NCBI GenBank assembly: GCA_905373785.1
Contig: CAJPUK010000034.1
Coordinates: 1-17,306 of the forward strand
DNA from: an uncultured Johnsonella sp.
GTDB lineage: Bacteria; Bacillota; Clostridia; Lachnospirales; Lachnospiraceae
Direction of reading: 5' to 3'
Length of the DNA: 17,306 bases
Both the position numbers and the translations under genes were made by a program. The notes beneath the pieces were generated by a model. The model saw only the letters and a list, made by a program, of their open reading frames with translations, did no database searches and was not told the origin of the DNA. Of this stretch, positions 7,801-14,269 are shown piece after piece (within the stretch, counting starts at the first letter, position 1; every line of letters begins with the position of its first letter).

Positions 7801-8295
7801 TCATTGATCGGATATCAATAAGGCATAGTCAAAATCAATTAAATTAATGGTGTTTTCTTTAAGAATTAAATTACTTGCTTAATAAATCCCCATGATATAT
7901 AGGATGTTCCTGATTTTATAGATATTTGACAAGCTGATACAAAGATATGCCAAAGTGTATCAGCCCATTACGGACATTGTAGCAATATATTATATACATT
8001 CATACAAAGTCCTTACTTATATACTTTCCTGTAATATATAGTTCCAGCTGCAAACTTTTCTTGAGCATATACAATAAATCTACCTAAGGGCTCAAGGCTC
8101 TTTAGTATGGTTACTTTTTTGTATGTATGATATGAGCTTTTTAAAGGGGACTGTTTTTATGGCTCTGTATACATGCAAGGTCTTACAGCCCGGCAAGTAA
8201 AACTTGCAATCACCTAAGGTAGCTACTGTTATAAGTATGCTTTCAAGAAGCGCATCGCTTTTTATATTGCCTCCTTTCTCCATCTTTCTTAACAT
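7801..8295 (-). pseudogene. Degenerate kinase-fold gene (eukaryotic-like protein kinase or phosphotransferase), multiple frameshifts and stops
   Basis: No intact gene is present, but translating the minus strand in pieces gives a recognisable kinase core. One frame reads NGLIHFGISLYQLVKYL, then a stop codon, then NQEHPIYHGDLLSK and a second stop (about 7871-7971). Shifting frame just before that stop continues as SNLILKENTINLIDFDYA (about 7822-7878). Together these make the catalytic loop (His-Gly-Asp, with the Asn five residues after the Asp) and the metal-binding Asp of protein kinase and APH folds. YLxNxxxPIxHGDL...NLIL...INLIDFD favours a eukaryotic-like Ser/Thr kinase over an aminoglycoside or choline kinase. 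Upstream pieces are a 67-residue frame (8092-8295) and, after a frameshift, LKSLEPLGRFIVYAQEKFAAG. The boundaries are approximate, and the 5' end may have been affected by the MITE at 8382-8566. An alternative reading is that the 67-residue frame is an unrelated small gene. Confidence 0.5.
7933..7964. repeat. 9-bp inverted repeat inside the degenerate kinase gene
   Basis: GCTGATACA (7933-7941) and TGTATCAGC (7956-7964) are perfect reverse complements around a 14-base loop. No U-tract follows on either strand, so a terminator role is unlikely. The arms lie inside kinase-like coding (IHFGISLYQL) and may be accidental. Confidence 0.35.
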
Positions 8296-8373
8296 CTTAT
8301 AGAGACTTTATTGCCGGGTCAAGTATAAACATTTATTCGGTCGATATATTGATCCTTGTATACAGTATGCAGT

Positions 8374-8381
8374 CTTTACTT
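8374..8381. repeat. Left copy of the 8-bp target-site duplication
   Basis: CTTTACTT directly abuts the left terminal inverted repeat of the MITE and is identical to the copy abutting the right repeat. Confidence 0.8.
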
Positions 8382-8566
8382 GTTACAGTTCAGGTAGCTC
8401 ATTCATCTTCATCAAAATAACCTAAAAATATTTAATTTTATTTATAAATTAGACGAAGATGAATGTTGGCAGTAGTCTGTTAGATATATATGTATAATAT
8501 ATACCTGAAAGCAAGCTTTCATTATAGAATATTATACATATCTATCCAGGCTACCTGAACTATAAC
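8382..8566. mobile_element. 185-bp MITE with 17-bp terminal inverted repeats
   Basis: The left end GTTACAGTTCAGGTAGC (8382-8398) matches the reverse complement of the right end (8550-8566) in 16 of 17 positions. The flanks are a perfect direct repeat, CTTTACTT. The interior encodes no protein but folds into two further hairpins. In the first, CATTCATCTTC (8400-8410) pairs perfectly with 8455-8465. In the second, 8483-8500 pairs with 8529-8546 in 17 of 18 positions and is capped by TGAAAGC/GCTTTCA (8506-8512, 8515-8521). The whole element forms a three-way junction. It is non-autonomous; no transposase in this window could mobilise it. An 8-bp duplication is known for families such as IS66, IS256 and ISL3, but I cannot assign one. 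Confidence 0.85.
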
Positions 8567-8574
8567 CTTTACTT
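8567..8574. repeat. Right copy of the 8-bp target-site duplication
   Basis: CTTTACTT directly follows the right terminal inverted repeat of the MITE. The perfect match suggests a fairly recent insertion. Confidence 0.8.
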
Positions 8575-8606
8575 TGTGAAACTTTAGCAAAAGCCCTACA
8601 CTTTTA

Positions 8607-8635
8607 TTGATTATTTTCAAAATTTAGAGTATCAT
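8607..8635 (+). promoter_or_regulatory. Candidate mecA promoter
   Basis: TTGATT (8607-8612), a 17-base spacer and TATCAT (8630-8635) match the sigma-A consensus moderately. The predicted start near 8642 would leave a leader of only about 13 bases containing the ribosome site, which is tight. A weaker alternative, TTGTGA (8574-8579) with TACACT (8597-8602) at 17 bases, starts at the last base of the MITE target duplication and would give a longer leader. Confidence 0.4.
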
Positions 8636-8654
8636 AAGATAAGGAGGGCAAGCT

Positions 8655-9344
8655 ATGCAAATAGAGAAATTAAGTGATTTACAAATTAAATGCACCTTGA
8701 CCAATAATGATCTTTTAGCTCGTGATATCAATCTTTTAGAATTGGCATACGGGCATGAGAAAGCCAAGAATTTATTTAATGAAATGCTGCAAAGAGCCTC
8801 TCATGAGTTCGGTTTTAATGCCGGGGCTCTTCCGCTTATGGTGGAAGCCATTCCCCTGCCTAATGAGAGTATAGTAATTATTATCACCAAGGTGGAGGAT
8901 CCTGAAGAAGTAGACACAAGGTTTTCAAAGTTTTCGACATATAGTAAAGAAGTGGATTTTAATGATATGAATTTTAATAAATTTAATTTGATGGCAGGTG
9001 CAAAACCTCAGGAGTTTTTTCCAAGTAAGGATGTAAGTAAGGATGAAGAAAGCTATCAAAGTACCTTCTCATTTTCCGGTCTTGACAAGGTTATAGATGC
9101 CGCACACTTGTCAGCGAACTCTTATAAGGGAGAAAGCAGCCTTTATAAGCACAAAACAAACGGCAATTATATTCTTTCACTAAAGGGCAATGTAGAGGAT
9201 GCTCAAAGTTATAACAAGACCTGCAACATACTTACGGAATACGGAATAAAACTTTTATCCAATTATTCAAGTGAGGCATATTATGAGGAATATTTCGATA
9301 TTATAATAAAAAATAATGCCTTAGATATGCTTTCTAAGGTATAA
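8655..9344 (+). CDS. mecA: MecA-family adaptor protein for ClpC
   Basis: MecA adaptors deliver substrates to the ClpC AAA+ unfoldase and activate its assembly; in Bacillus this controls the competence factor ComK. The protein has 229 residues, close to the roughly 220 usual for the family. The N-terminal substrate-binding domain (1 to about 90) carries strongly conserved blocks: IKCTLTNNDL, LLELAYGHEKAKNLFNEML, PLMVEAIPL and ITKVEDPEEVDTRFSKF. A variable acidic linker (about 95-135) precedes the C-terminal ClpC-binding domain (about 136-229), which starts FSFSGLDKVI. The start is ATG at 8655 with AAGGAGGG seven bases upstream. It is monocistronic and ends in a strong hairpin. A MITE sits about 90 bases upstream. 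ComK is generally absent from Clostridia, so the client here is probably different; that is inference. Confidence 0.95.
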   Translation: MQIEKLSDLQIKCTLTNNDLLARDINLLELAYGHEKAKNLFNEMLQRASHEFGFNAGALPLMVEAIPLPNESIVIIITKVEDPEEVDTRFSKFSTYSKEVDFNDMNFNKFNLMAGAKPQEFFPSKDVSKDEESYQSTFSFSGLDKVIDAAHLSANSYKGESSLYKHKTNGNYILSLKGNVEDAQSYNKTCNILTEYGIKLLSNYSSEAYYEEYFDIIIKNNALDMLSKV

Positions 9345-9439
9345 AATTAACTAAGTTTCCTTATGTCGGCACTTATAATTGAGCAGGGATTCTTTTTACT
9401 TTCTGCCCGTTCATGGGGCGGCGCCTCTGTGAATAAAAG

Positions 9440-9505
9440 AAACCAATTAAAACGGCTTGCTGCAAGAAGTATTTTCTTAAGCAACAAGCCGTTTTTAATT
9501 GGTTT
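9440..9505. terminator. Long bidirectional terminator between convergent mecA and DUF1858 genes
   Basis: AAACCAATTAAAACGGCTTG (from 9440) pairs with the reverse complement of the segment ending near 9505, with one single-base bulge. The stem continues inward through AAGAA/TTCTT. A and T runs flank the GC core on both sides, so it can stop transcription from mecA (plus) and from the minus-strand DUF1858 gene. Its right arm overlaps the stop codon of the minus-strand gene at 9504-9506. Confidence 0.85.
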
Positions 9506-9707
9506 AAACAGACAAAGCTGCCAGCTCATTAAGCTGCTCTACCAAAGCATCACAGTCTATTCCGTGTACCATGCAAGCCTCCTCTATGGTCTCCGCCTGA
9601 GAAGCGGGGCAGCCAAGGCAATGCATTCCTACACGCATAAGTGCAGGTGCCATATGCTCATTTAAGAAAACGATATCACCTATCGTCATATCCTTTGTAA
9701 TAACCAT
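9504..9707 (-). CDS. DUF1858 / hybrid-cluster-protein-associated redox disulfide domain protein
   Basis: This 67-residue protein consists of a single DUF1858 domain: MVITKDMTIGDIVFLNEHMAPALMRVG, then CLGC (Cys30 and Cys33) in the invariant MHCLGCPAS context, then the helix ETIEEACMVHGIDCDALVEQLN. The Cys-x-x-Cys pair is proposed to form a redox-active disulfide, and relatives are often encoded near hybrid cluster proteins in anaerobes. No hybrid cluster protein gene is present here, so the partner is unknown. The start is ATG at 9707, about 8-9 bases after AAGGAGGG. It has its own promoter and converges on mecA across a shared terminator. The family assignment is firm; the biochemical role is not established. 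Confidence 0.93.
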   Translation of the reverse strand: MVITKDMTIGDIVFLNEHMAPALMRVGMHCLGCPASQAETIEEACMVHGIDCDALVEQLNELAALSV

Positions 9708-9742
9708 GTCTAAAACCCTCCTTTATAAATATTCCTATGCCT

Positions 9743-9771
9743 AATATAAACCATAAGACATATATTTACAA
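9743..9771 (-). promoter_or_regulatory. Predicted promoter of the DUF1858 gene
   Basis: On the minus strand TTGTAA (9766-9771), a 17-base spacer and TATATT (9743-9748) form a reasonable sigma-A promoter. Transcription would start near 9736, about 30 bases before the ATG at 9707. Confidence 0.55.
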
Positions 9772-10042
9772 CAATAATTAATAGTAGTTTACATATTTTT
9801 TCTTCAGATACGGTTTTTTATACTTCTAAAAACCGCCTTTATGAATAAATACCTTTACTTAGGTAATTTAAGCACATAATTGTGTATAAATTATGAATTA
9901 AATTTGCTCGAATATTATGTATAATTTATATTTTATACTAACTTTTCTACAACCAAAGTAAGTATAACCTAATTTGTTCTACAAATTATACAAGTTAGTG
10001 TGTGCTAACCTATTGATTTTTGTGCTATTTTCAGTTATTATA
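9772..10042. other. AT-rich intergenic region with consecutive inverted repeats
   Basis: No coding sequence is supported between the DUF1858 promoter and the ferredoxin promoter. Four inverted repeats follow one another: CGGTTTTT/AAAAACCG (9811-9818, 9828-9835); TATAAATTAT/ATAATTTATA (9885-9894, 9921-9930); and ACTAACTT/AAGTTAGT (9937-9944, 9992-9999) enclosing AATTTGT/ACAAATT (9971-9977, 9981-9987). None has a terminator-like tail in an obvious orientation. Their role is unknown. Confidence 0.5.
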
Positions 10043-10069
10043 TTGTCAGTAGTCAATAAGTGTTACAAT
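10043..10069 (+). promoter_or_regulatory. Candidate ferredoxin promoter (extended -10)
   Basis: TTGTCA (10043-10048) and TACAAT (10064-10069) are separated by 15 bases, shorter than ideal, but TGT directly before the -10 gives an extended -10 motif. The predicted start is near 10076, just ahead of the AGGAGG at 10081. Confidence 0.45.
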
Positions 10070-10093
10070 TGATTAAGAGTAGGAGGAAATTTT

Positions 10094-10267
10094 ATGGCTC
10101 ATATAATTAACGATGGATGTGTTATGTGTGGTACATGCGCAGGTGAGTGCCCTGTAAACGCAATATCAGCAGGAGATCCAAAATTTGTAATAGATGCTGA
10201 TACCTGTATAGATTGCGGAGCTTGTGCAGCGGTTTGCCCGACTTCATGTATAGAACCACAAGCTTAA
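10094..10267 (+). CDS. 2[4Fe-4S] ferredoxin
   Basis: This 57-residue clostridial-type ferredoxin is a soluble low-potential electron carrier. Two cluster-binding motifs are complete: Cys9-x2-Cys12-x2-Cys15-x3-Cys19-Pro and Cys38-x2-Cys41-x2-Cys44-x3-Cys48-Pro. An additional Cys52 follows the second motif. In the usual fold the first three cysteines of one motif and the last of the other bind each cluster. The protein begins MAHIINDGC. The start is ATG at 10094, seven bases after AGGAGG. It is monocistronic, with an immediate terminator. Length and spacing are typical of ferredoxins serving pyruvate oxidoreductase and hydrogenase in fermentative anaerobes; the actual partners are not shown here. 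Confidence 0.97.
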   Translation: MAHIINDGCVMCGTCAGECPVNAISAGDPKFVIDADTCIDCGACAAVCPTSCIEPQA

Positions 10268-10295
10268 GAAGAATATATTTGTTGTTTCAAAAATC

Positions 10296-10327
10296 AAAGA
10301 GAAGCCCGCTCAAGCTTCTCTTTTTTT
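10296..10327 (+). terminator. Rho-independent terminator of the ferredoxin gene
   Basis: AAAGAGAAGC (10296-10305) and GCTTCTCTTT (10314-10323) form a perfect 10-bp stem with an 8-base loop, followed by a T run through 10327. It lies about 30 bases after the stop codon. Confidence 0.9.
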
Positions 10328-10464
10328 ATTGCAGTGGCGGTGTAAGAAAACTTTTACCTTTCGGTGAGTACAGCCCCGCAAGCGAGCACGAGTAAGGCTA
10401 ACTACTTGATTCAGTACTGTTAAGACTATTTTTACAATCGTAAGATACTTTTATAAAAATGTAA

Positions 10465-10493
10465 TTGTATAAAAATTGGGCATAACCTATAAT
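10465..10493 (+). promoter_or_regulatory. Predicted promoter of the DUF5722 gene
   Basis: A perfect TATAAT (10488-10493) lies 17 bases after TTGTAT (10465-10470). The predicted start near 10500 gives a leader of about 33 bases containing AAAGGAG before the ATG at 10533. Confidence 0.55.
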
Positions 10494-10532
10494 GAAGGCA
10501 TTCAGAAAGCTAAGTAAAGGAGTTAAATAATT

Positions 10533-12218
10533 ATGAGAAAGTTTCGTTTTTGGCTGCTTCCTCTTGCTCTTGCAGTAGGCATCGGCTTTGCCAAGGGCAA
10601 TACGGCATACGCCACTGCCAATAATCAAGCAAGCCAAACAATAAAAGCAAGCTCTGAAATAAAATCGGTTACTATATCCGGCAATAAAAAAACTATAGAT
10701 ATCAATATGGATAATTCTTCTGATACGGCAGGTACAGACGGCTCATATTACTTATTTGAGCTAAAACCTTATGAAGGAAGCATTGGTGCAAGAACTGATT
10801 ATCTTGCAAAAGTTTCCTCCGGTAATGTAAGCCATTCTGTAGATCTTAATCTGGGTATGGAAAATGACAGACTCTATAGCAGTTTTGTAGTGGCAGCATA
10901 TGACGGAAGTAAATATGTGGAAGTATCAAATCCTCATTATATTACCAATCCTGAAGCTGTTGCAAAAAATACCAAACCATTTCAAGACCCACTTACAAAA
11001 AAAGGACTTAATATAGAGATACACATGCTTCCGGACGCTTTTGAGCTTGGCGTTAAGCATGTAGGTACCAATATAGCTTTTCATCAGATACTTGGAGAGG
11101 GCATAGACTTTAATTACGACGGAAAAACCTACCACTTTAATAAGGGACTTATAGAAAGTTATGATAAAACCATAAGTGCCCTATCAGGTAAAAGCATGAC
11201 GGTTACAGCCATCGTACTTAACGGTTTTAATCCTGACAGACCCGAGCTTTTTCACAACGGAAATCAAAAAAATGATAAAGCTTACTACTATATGTTTAAT
11301 GCCGAAAGTAAGGAAGGCTTTGAAACAACCAAGGCTATTGCGGCATTTCTTGCACAAAGATATGACGGCTCCAACCCTGACCATGGTAAGATCTCAAATT
11401 GGGTCATAGGCAATGAGATCAACAACCAGGCATGGAACTATATAGGTCCCAGAGATTTGACCTCCTATATTAAAAGTTATGAAAAGGCATTCAGACTTTT
11501 TTATACTGCTATCAGGAGTCAAAGTGCCAATGACAGAGTATATTACTCTATAGACTTTCATTGGAATAATCCAAAAGAAAAAGACGGTAAGTTAAAGTAT
11601 GGCGGTAAGGAAATAGTTGACAGTTTCAACTCCGAGGTAATGAAAAAAGGTAATATAGACTGGGGACTTGCTTATCACCCCTATCCTTACCCTATGGTAG
11701 AGCCTGAATTCTGGGATGACGGCAACAGCGGAGAACTTACAAAGGATGAAAACTCACCTATAATAAACTTCTATAACCTTTCAGTACTTACAGACTATTT
11801 TAACAATGACGCCCGTAAAACATCCTCAGGTCATGTAAGGCATATTATTCTTACAGAGCAGGGATTTACCGCACACAGTGCTTCAAGAGGAGAGGTTGAC
11901 GACATACAGGCGGCAGCTTACGCATACTCCTACTATATGGTGGACAGCAATCCTTTCATAGATGCCTATATACTGAGTCGTCAAATAGATGCCCCCAGCG
12001 AAGTAAGACAGGGTATTGCCTTCGGTCTATGGAAGGCTGATATGAATCAAGGTGATGCAATAAAGGAGACTTCAAGAAGAAAAATCTGGCAGGTATTTAA
12101 GAATATAGATAAGAAAAATTCAACTCTTCAAAATACCGAATTTGCAAAGCAGATCATAGGAATACAAAAGTGGTCCGATGTAATACCTAACTTCAGGTGG
12201 AAGTCTTTGGAGCATTAA
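10533..12218 (+). CDS. Secreted DUF5722 protein, predicted TIM-barrel glycosidase
   Basis: This 561-residue protein has an N-terminal signal peptide with a hydrophobic core (about 6-20) and likely cleavage after AYA (25-27). Residues about 40-135 form a beta-rich N-terminal domain, and a barrel follows from about 155. The order and spacing of motifs fit a clan GH-A retaining glycosidase: WVIGNE (290-295) gives candidate acid/base Glu295 after strand 4, and LTEQGF (440-445) gives candidate nucleophile Glu442 after strand 7, 147 residues later. DFHW (341-344) and GLAYHPYPYP (378-387) fit intervening barrel strands. I recognise the sequence as DUF5722-like; the substrate is unknown and catalysis is inferred. 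There is no wall anchor or repeat domain. The start is ATG at 10533 behind AAAGGAG. It is monocistronic and ends at a strong terminator. Confidence 0.88.
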   Translation: MRKFRFWLLPLALAVGIGFAKGNTAYATANNQASQTIKASSEIKSVTISGNKKTIDINMDNSSDTAGTDGSYYLFELKPYEGSIGARTDYLAKVSSGNVSHSVDLNLGMENDRLYSSFVVAAYDGSKYVEVSNPHYITNPEAVAKNTKPFQDPLTKKGLNIEIHMLPDAFELGVKHVGTNIAFHQILGEGIDFNYDGKTYHFNKGLIESYDKTISALSGKSMTVTAIVLNGFNPDRPELFHNGNQKNDKAYYYMFNAESKEGFETTKAIAAFLAQRYDGSNPDHGKISNWVIGNEINNQAWNYIGPRDLTSYIKSYEKAFRLFYTAIRSQSANDRVYYSIDFHWNNPKEKDGKLKYGGKEIVDSFNSEVMKKGNIDWGLAYHPYPYPMVEPEFWDDGNSGELTKDENSPIINFYNLSVLTDYFNNDARKTSSGHVRHIILTEQGFTAHSASRGEVDDIQAAAYAYSYYMVDSNPFIDAYILSRQIDAPSEVRQGIAFGLWKADMNQGDAIKETSRRKIWQVFKNIDKKNSTLQNTEFAKQIIGIQKWSDVIPNFRWKSLEH

Positions 12219-12253
12219 ACTTAATTAATTTGCAATAAAAATCAAAAGACACA

Positions 12254-12295
12254 AAAGGCTTGCTGCGTAAAATTCGGCAAGCCTTTAACTTTTTA
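12254..12295 (+). terminator. Terminator of the DUF5722 gene
   Basis: AAAGGCTTGC (12254-12263) and GCAAGCCTTT (12277-12286) form a perfect 10-bp stem, followed by AACTTTTT. It starts about 35 bases after the stop codon. Confidence 0.85.
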
Positions 12296-12315
12296 AGTTT
12301 ATACTTTTATTATAT

Positions 12316-12346
12316 TTGACTAAAGCAATATATGTGGTAATATAAT
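12316..12346 (+). promoter_or_regulatory. Candidate promoter of the licC-licA fusion gene
   Basis: TTGACT (12316-12321) is a strong -35. Two -10 choices overlap: TAATAT (12338-12343) at 16 bases, with a TGG extension, and TATAAT (12341-12346) at 19 bases. The leader would be about 120 bases and contains two inverted repeats: GTATTCAT/ATGAATAC (12352-12359, 12394-12401) and TGAAAAC/GTTTTCA (12411-12417, 12420-12426). Confidence 0.5.
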
Positions 12347-12473
12347 ATGATGTATTCATTAAAGCACGGCTAAGTCGATATAGGTGTAAATATATGAATA
12401 CTGTTTTGCCTGAAAACTTGTTTTCAAGGAAAATTGTATTCAAGTAAAGTCCTGAAATGAAAGGAGCAGCTCT

Positions 12474-14144
12474 ATGAAAAATTATAAAGTTGATCAAGCT
12501 ATTATTATGGCGGCGGGGTTTGGTTCTCGTTTAGTTCCCCTTACCTATGATACACCGAAGGGACTGCTTAAGGTTCATGATGAGCCTATGGTAGAAAGAC
12601 AGATAAAACAGCTCAAAGAAGTAGGTATTGATGATATTACCATAGTGGTTGGCTACTTGAAAGAATCTTTTGACTATCTGTGTGATAAGTATGGAGTAAA
12701 ACTTTTATATAACCCCGACTATGCAAGTAAAAATAATCTATCAACCATCTACCATGCTTTGCCTATCCTAATTGACAAAAGCAGCTACATACTCTCTTCC
12801 GACAACTGGATAAGGGAGAATATCTTTCACAGCTATGAAGACAGAAGCTGGTACTGTAGCGTATATATGAAAGGTGCTACTTCAGAATGGTGCCTTGACT
12901 ATGATGAAAATGATAAAATTACAGCTGTATCAATAGGCGGTCATGACAGTTTCGTTATGTATGGACCGGTATTTTTAAGTAAAGATTTTTCCAAGGAATT
13001 TTGCAAATATGTTGAAGAATATTACAACAGAGCCGACAGTGATGATTTTTATTGGGAGCAGCTTCTTATAGACAGCTTAGCCGGCAAAATCACTTTGGAT
13101 GATATCTACATCAATAAACAAAACGATGATATCGTATATGAGTTTGAAAACCTGGAAGAATTAAGAGAATTTGACCCCTCGTATAAGACAAATTCCAATA
13201 ATGAAGCCATGGCTATTATAGCTAAGAGCTTTAATATTCCCGAATCAAAAATCTATGATATCACCTGCTTAAAAGCCGGTATGACCAATAAATCCTTCCT
13301 CTTCTCGGTAAATGGTGAAAAATTCATCTGCCGTATTCCGGGTAAGGGAACTGAAGTTCTGATCAACCGAAAAACGGAGTATGACAGTTATCAGGCTATA
13401 AAAGAGCTTGATATCTGTGATGAGATAATATATTTTGATGCCGATATGGGATATAAAATAACTAAATACTACGAAGGTTGTCAAAAACCCGACTTTACTA
13501 ATGATGCAGACACCTTAAGATGCATGAAACTGCTTAATAAACTTCATGCTGCCGATGTAGAAGTTGAGCATGATTTTGATATAAGGGAACGTATTGAATA
13601 CTATGAAAAGATTTGTCTCGAGCGTGGAGAGATAAGCTTTAAGGACTATTTTGAGGTAAAGCCTCATATGTTGCAAATACTTGATCGCCTTGACAGCCTT
13701 AATCGTAAAAAACACCTTTCTCACATTGATTGTGTATTCGATAATTATTTATTTATAGATGAGAATACCACAAGGCTGATAGACTGGGAATATTCCGGTA
13801 TGGCAGACCCCTTGATAGACATAGCTATGTGCTCTATTTACTCATATCTTGAGAAAGATGAAATAGACAGATTACTTGATATATACATTTTTTCAAAATC
13901 AAATCCCGATGCTGATGAGAGGGGCTTTGATTACGAGCAAAACAAAACCGATTTATTCGGGGCGGTTGACCCGGTACAAAGACATATAGTATACTCCTAT
14001 GTTGCCTTATCCGGATTTTTATGGGCATTATGGACAGTTTACAAAAGCAGTTTCGGCGAGACCTTCGGCGAGTATTCACTGAAGATGTATCGCTACTCCA
14101 AAGATTTTTACAAAATTTTACTTGATGAAGGATTTTTTGTATAA
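12474..14144 (+). CDS. licCA: LicC-LicA fusion: phosphocholine cytidylyltransferase plus choline kinase
   Basis: This predicted bifunctional cytoplasmic enzyme would phosphorylate choline and then activate phosphocholine with CTP to give CDP-choline. Residues 1 to about 235 are a nucleotidyltransferase: AAGFGSRLVPLT (13-24) is the nucleotide-binding loop, TPKGLLKV with Lys29 follows, and SSDNW (108-112) holds a likely metal-binding Asp. Residues about 240-556 are a choline-kinase-type domain with HIDCVFDN (His417, Asp419, Asn424) as the catalytic loop and LIDWEYSGMADP (Asp437) as the metal site; LIDWEYxGxxDP is typical of choline and ethanolamine kinases. Order and lengths match separate LicC (about 229) and LicA (about 289). 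Fused LicCA is known from Treponema denticola. The start is ATG at 12474 after AAAGGAG. Downstream repeat proteins support a choline rather than another amino-alcohol substrate; this is inference. Confidence 0.88.
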   Translation: MKNYKVDQAIIMAAGFGSRLVPLTYDTPKGLLKVHDEPMVERQIKQLKEVGIDDITIVVGYLKESFDYLCDKYGVKLLYNPDYASKNNLSTIYHALPILIDKSSYILSSDNWIRENIFHSYEDRSWYCSVYMKGATSEWCLDYDENDKITAVSIGGHDSFVMYGPVFLSKDFSKEFCKYVEEYYNRADSDDFYWEQLLIDSLAGKITLDDIYINKQNDDIVYEFENLEELREFDPSYKTNSNNEAMAIIAKSFNIPESKIYDITCLKAGMTNKSFLFSVNGEKFICRIPGKGTEVLINRKTEYDSYQAIKELDICDEIIYFDADMGYKITKYYEGCQKPDFTNDADTLRCMKLLNKLHAADVEVEHDFDIRERIEYYEKICLERGEISFKDYFEVKPHMLQILDRLDSLNRKKHLSHIDCVFDNYLFIDENTTRLIDWEYSGMADPLIDIAMCSIYSYLEKDEIDRLLDIYIFSKSNPDADERGFDYEQNKTDLFGAVDPVQRHIVYSYVALSGFLWALWTVYKSSFGETFGEYSLKMYRYSKDFYKILLDEGFFV

Positions 14145-14239
14145 GCATAATGTAATAAACTTTTTATAAATCCTCTGTTTTAATAATACCTATATAGTGG
14201 TATATTTAAAGCATATAAAAACTGATTCAGTACAAAAAC

Positions 14240-14269
14240 TTCACATTTGCTCGAAGTACATACTATAAA
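14240..14269 (+). promoter_or_regulatory. Predicted promoter of the repeat-protein operon
   Basis: TTCACA (14240-14245), 18 bases and TATAAA (14264-14269) match the consensus in five of six positions each. The predicted start near 14276 leaves a leader of about 60 bases with AGAAGGAG before the ATG at 14336. The -10 overlaps the left arm of the licCA terminator hairpin. Confidence 0.6.

Noticed and set aside
8092..8295. 67-residue minus-strand frame as a stand-alone gene
   Set aside because: There is no ribosome site at its ATG, and coding-like sequence continues downstream in other frames into a kinase motif, so it is better read as part of a pseudogene.
8382..8566. MITE region as a riboswitch or T-box leader of mecA
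   Set aside because: The terminal inverted repeats with exact 8-bp flanking duplications identify a transposed element; no conserved riboswitch or T-box sequence is present.
9413..9430. Short GC-rich palindromic piece after mecA as a separate terminator
   Set aside because: The stems are only about four bases with no U-tract; the long hairpin at 9440-9505 is the convincing terminator.
9363..9665. 100-residue plus-strand frame across the terminator and the DUF1858 gene
   Set aside because: It runs through a strong terminator hairpin and is antisense to a clear DUF1858 gene.
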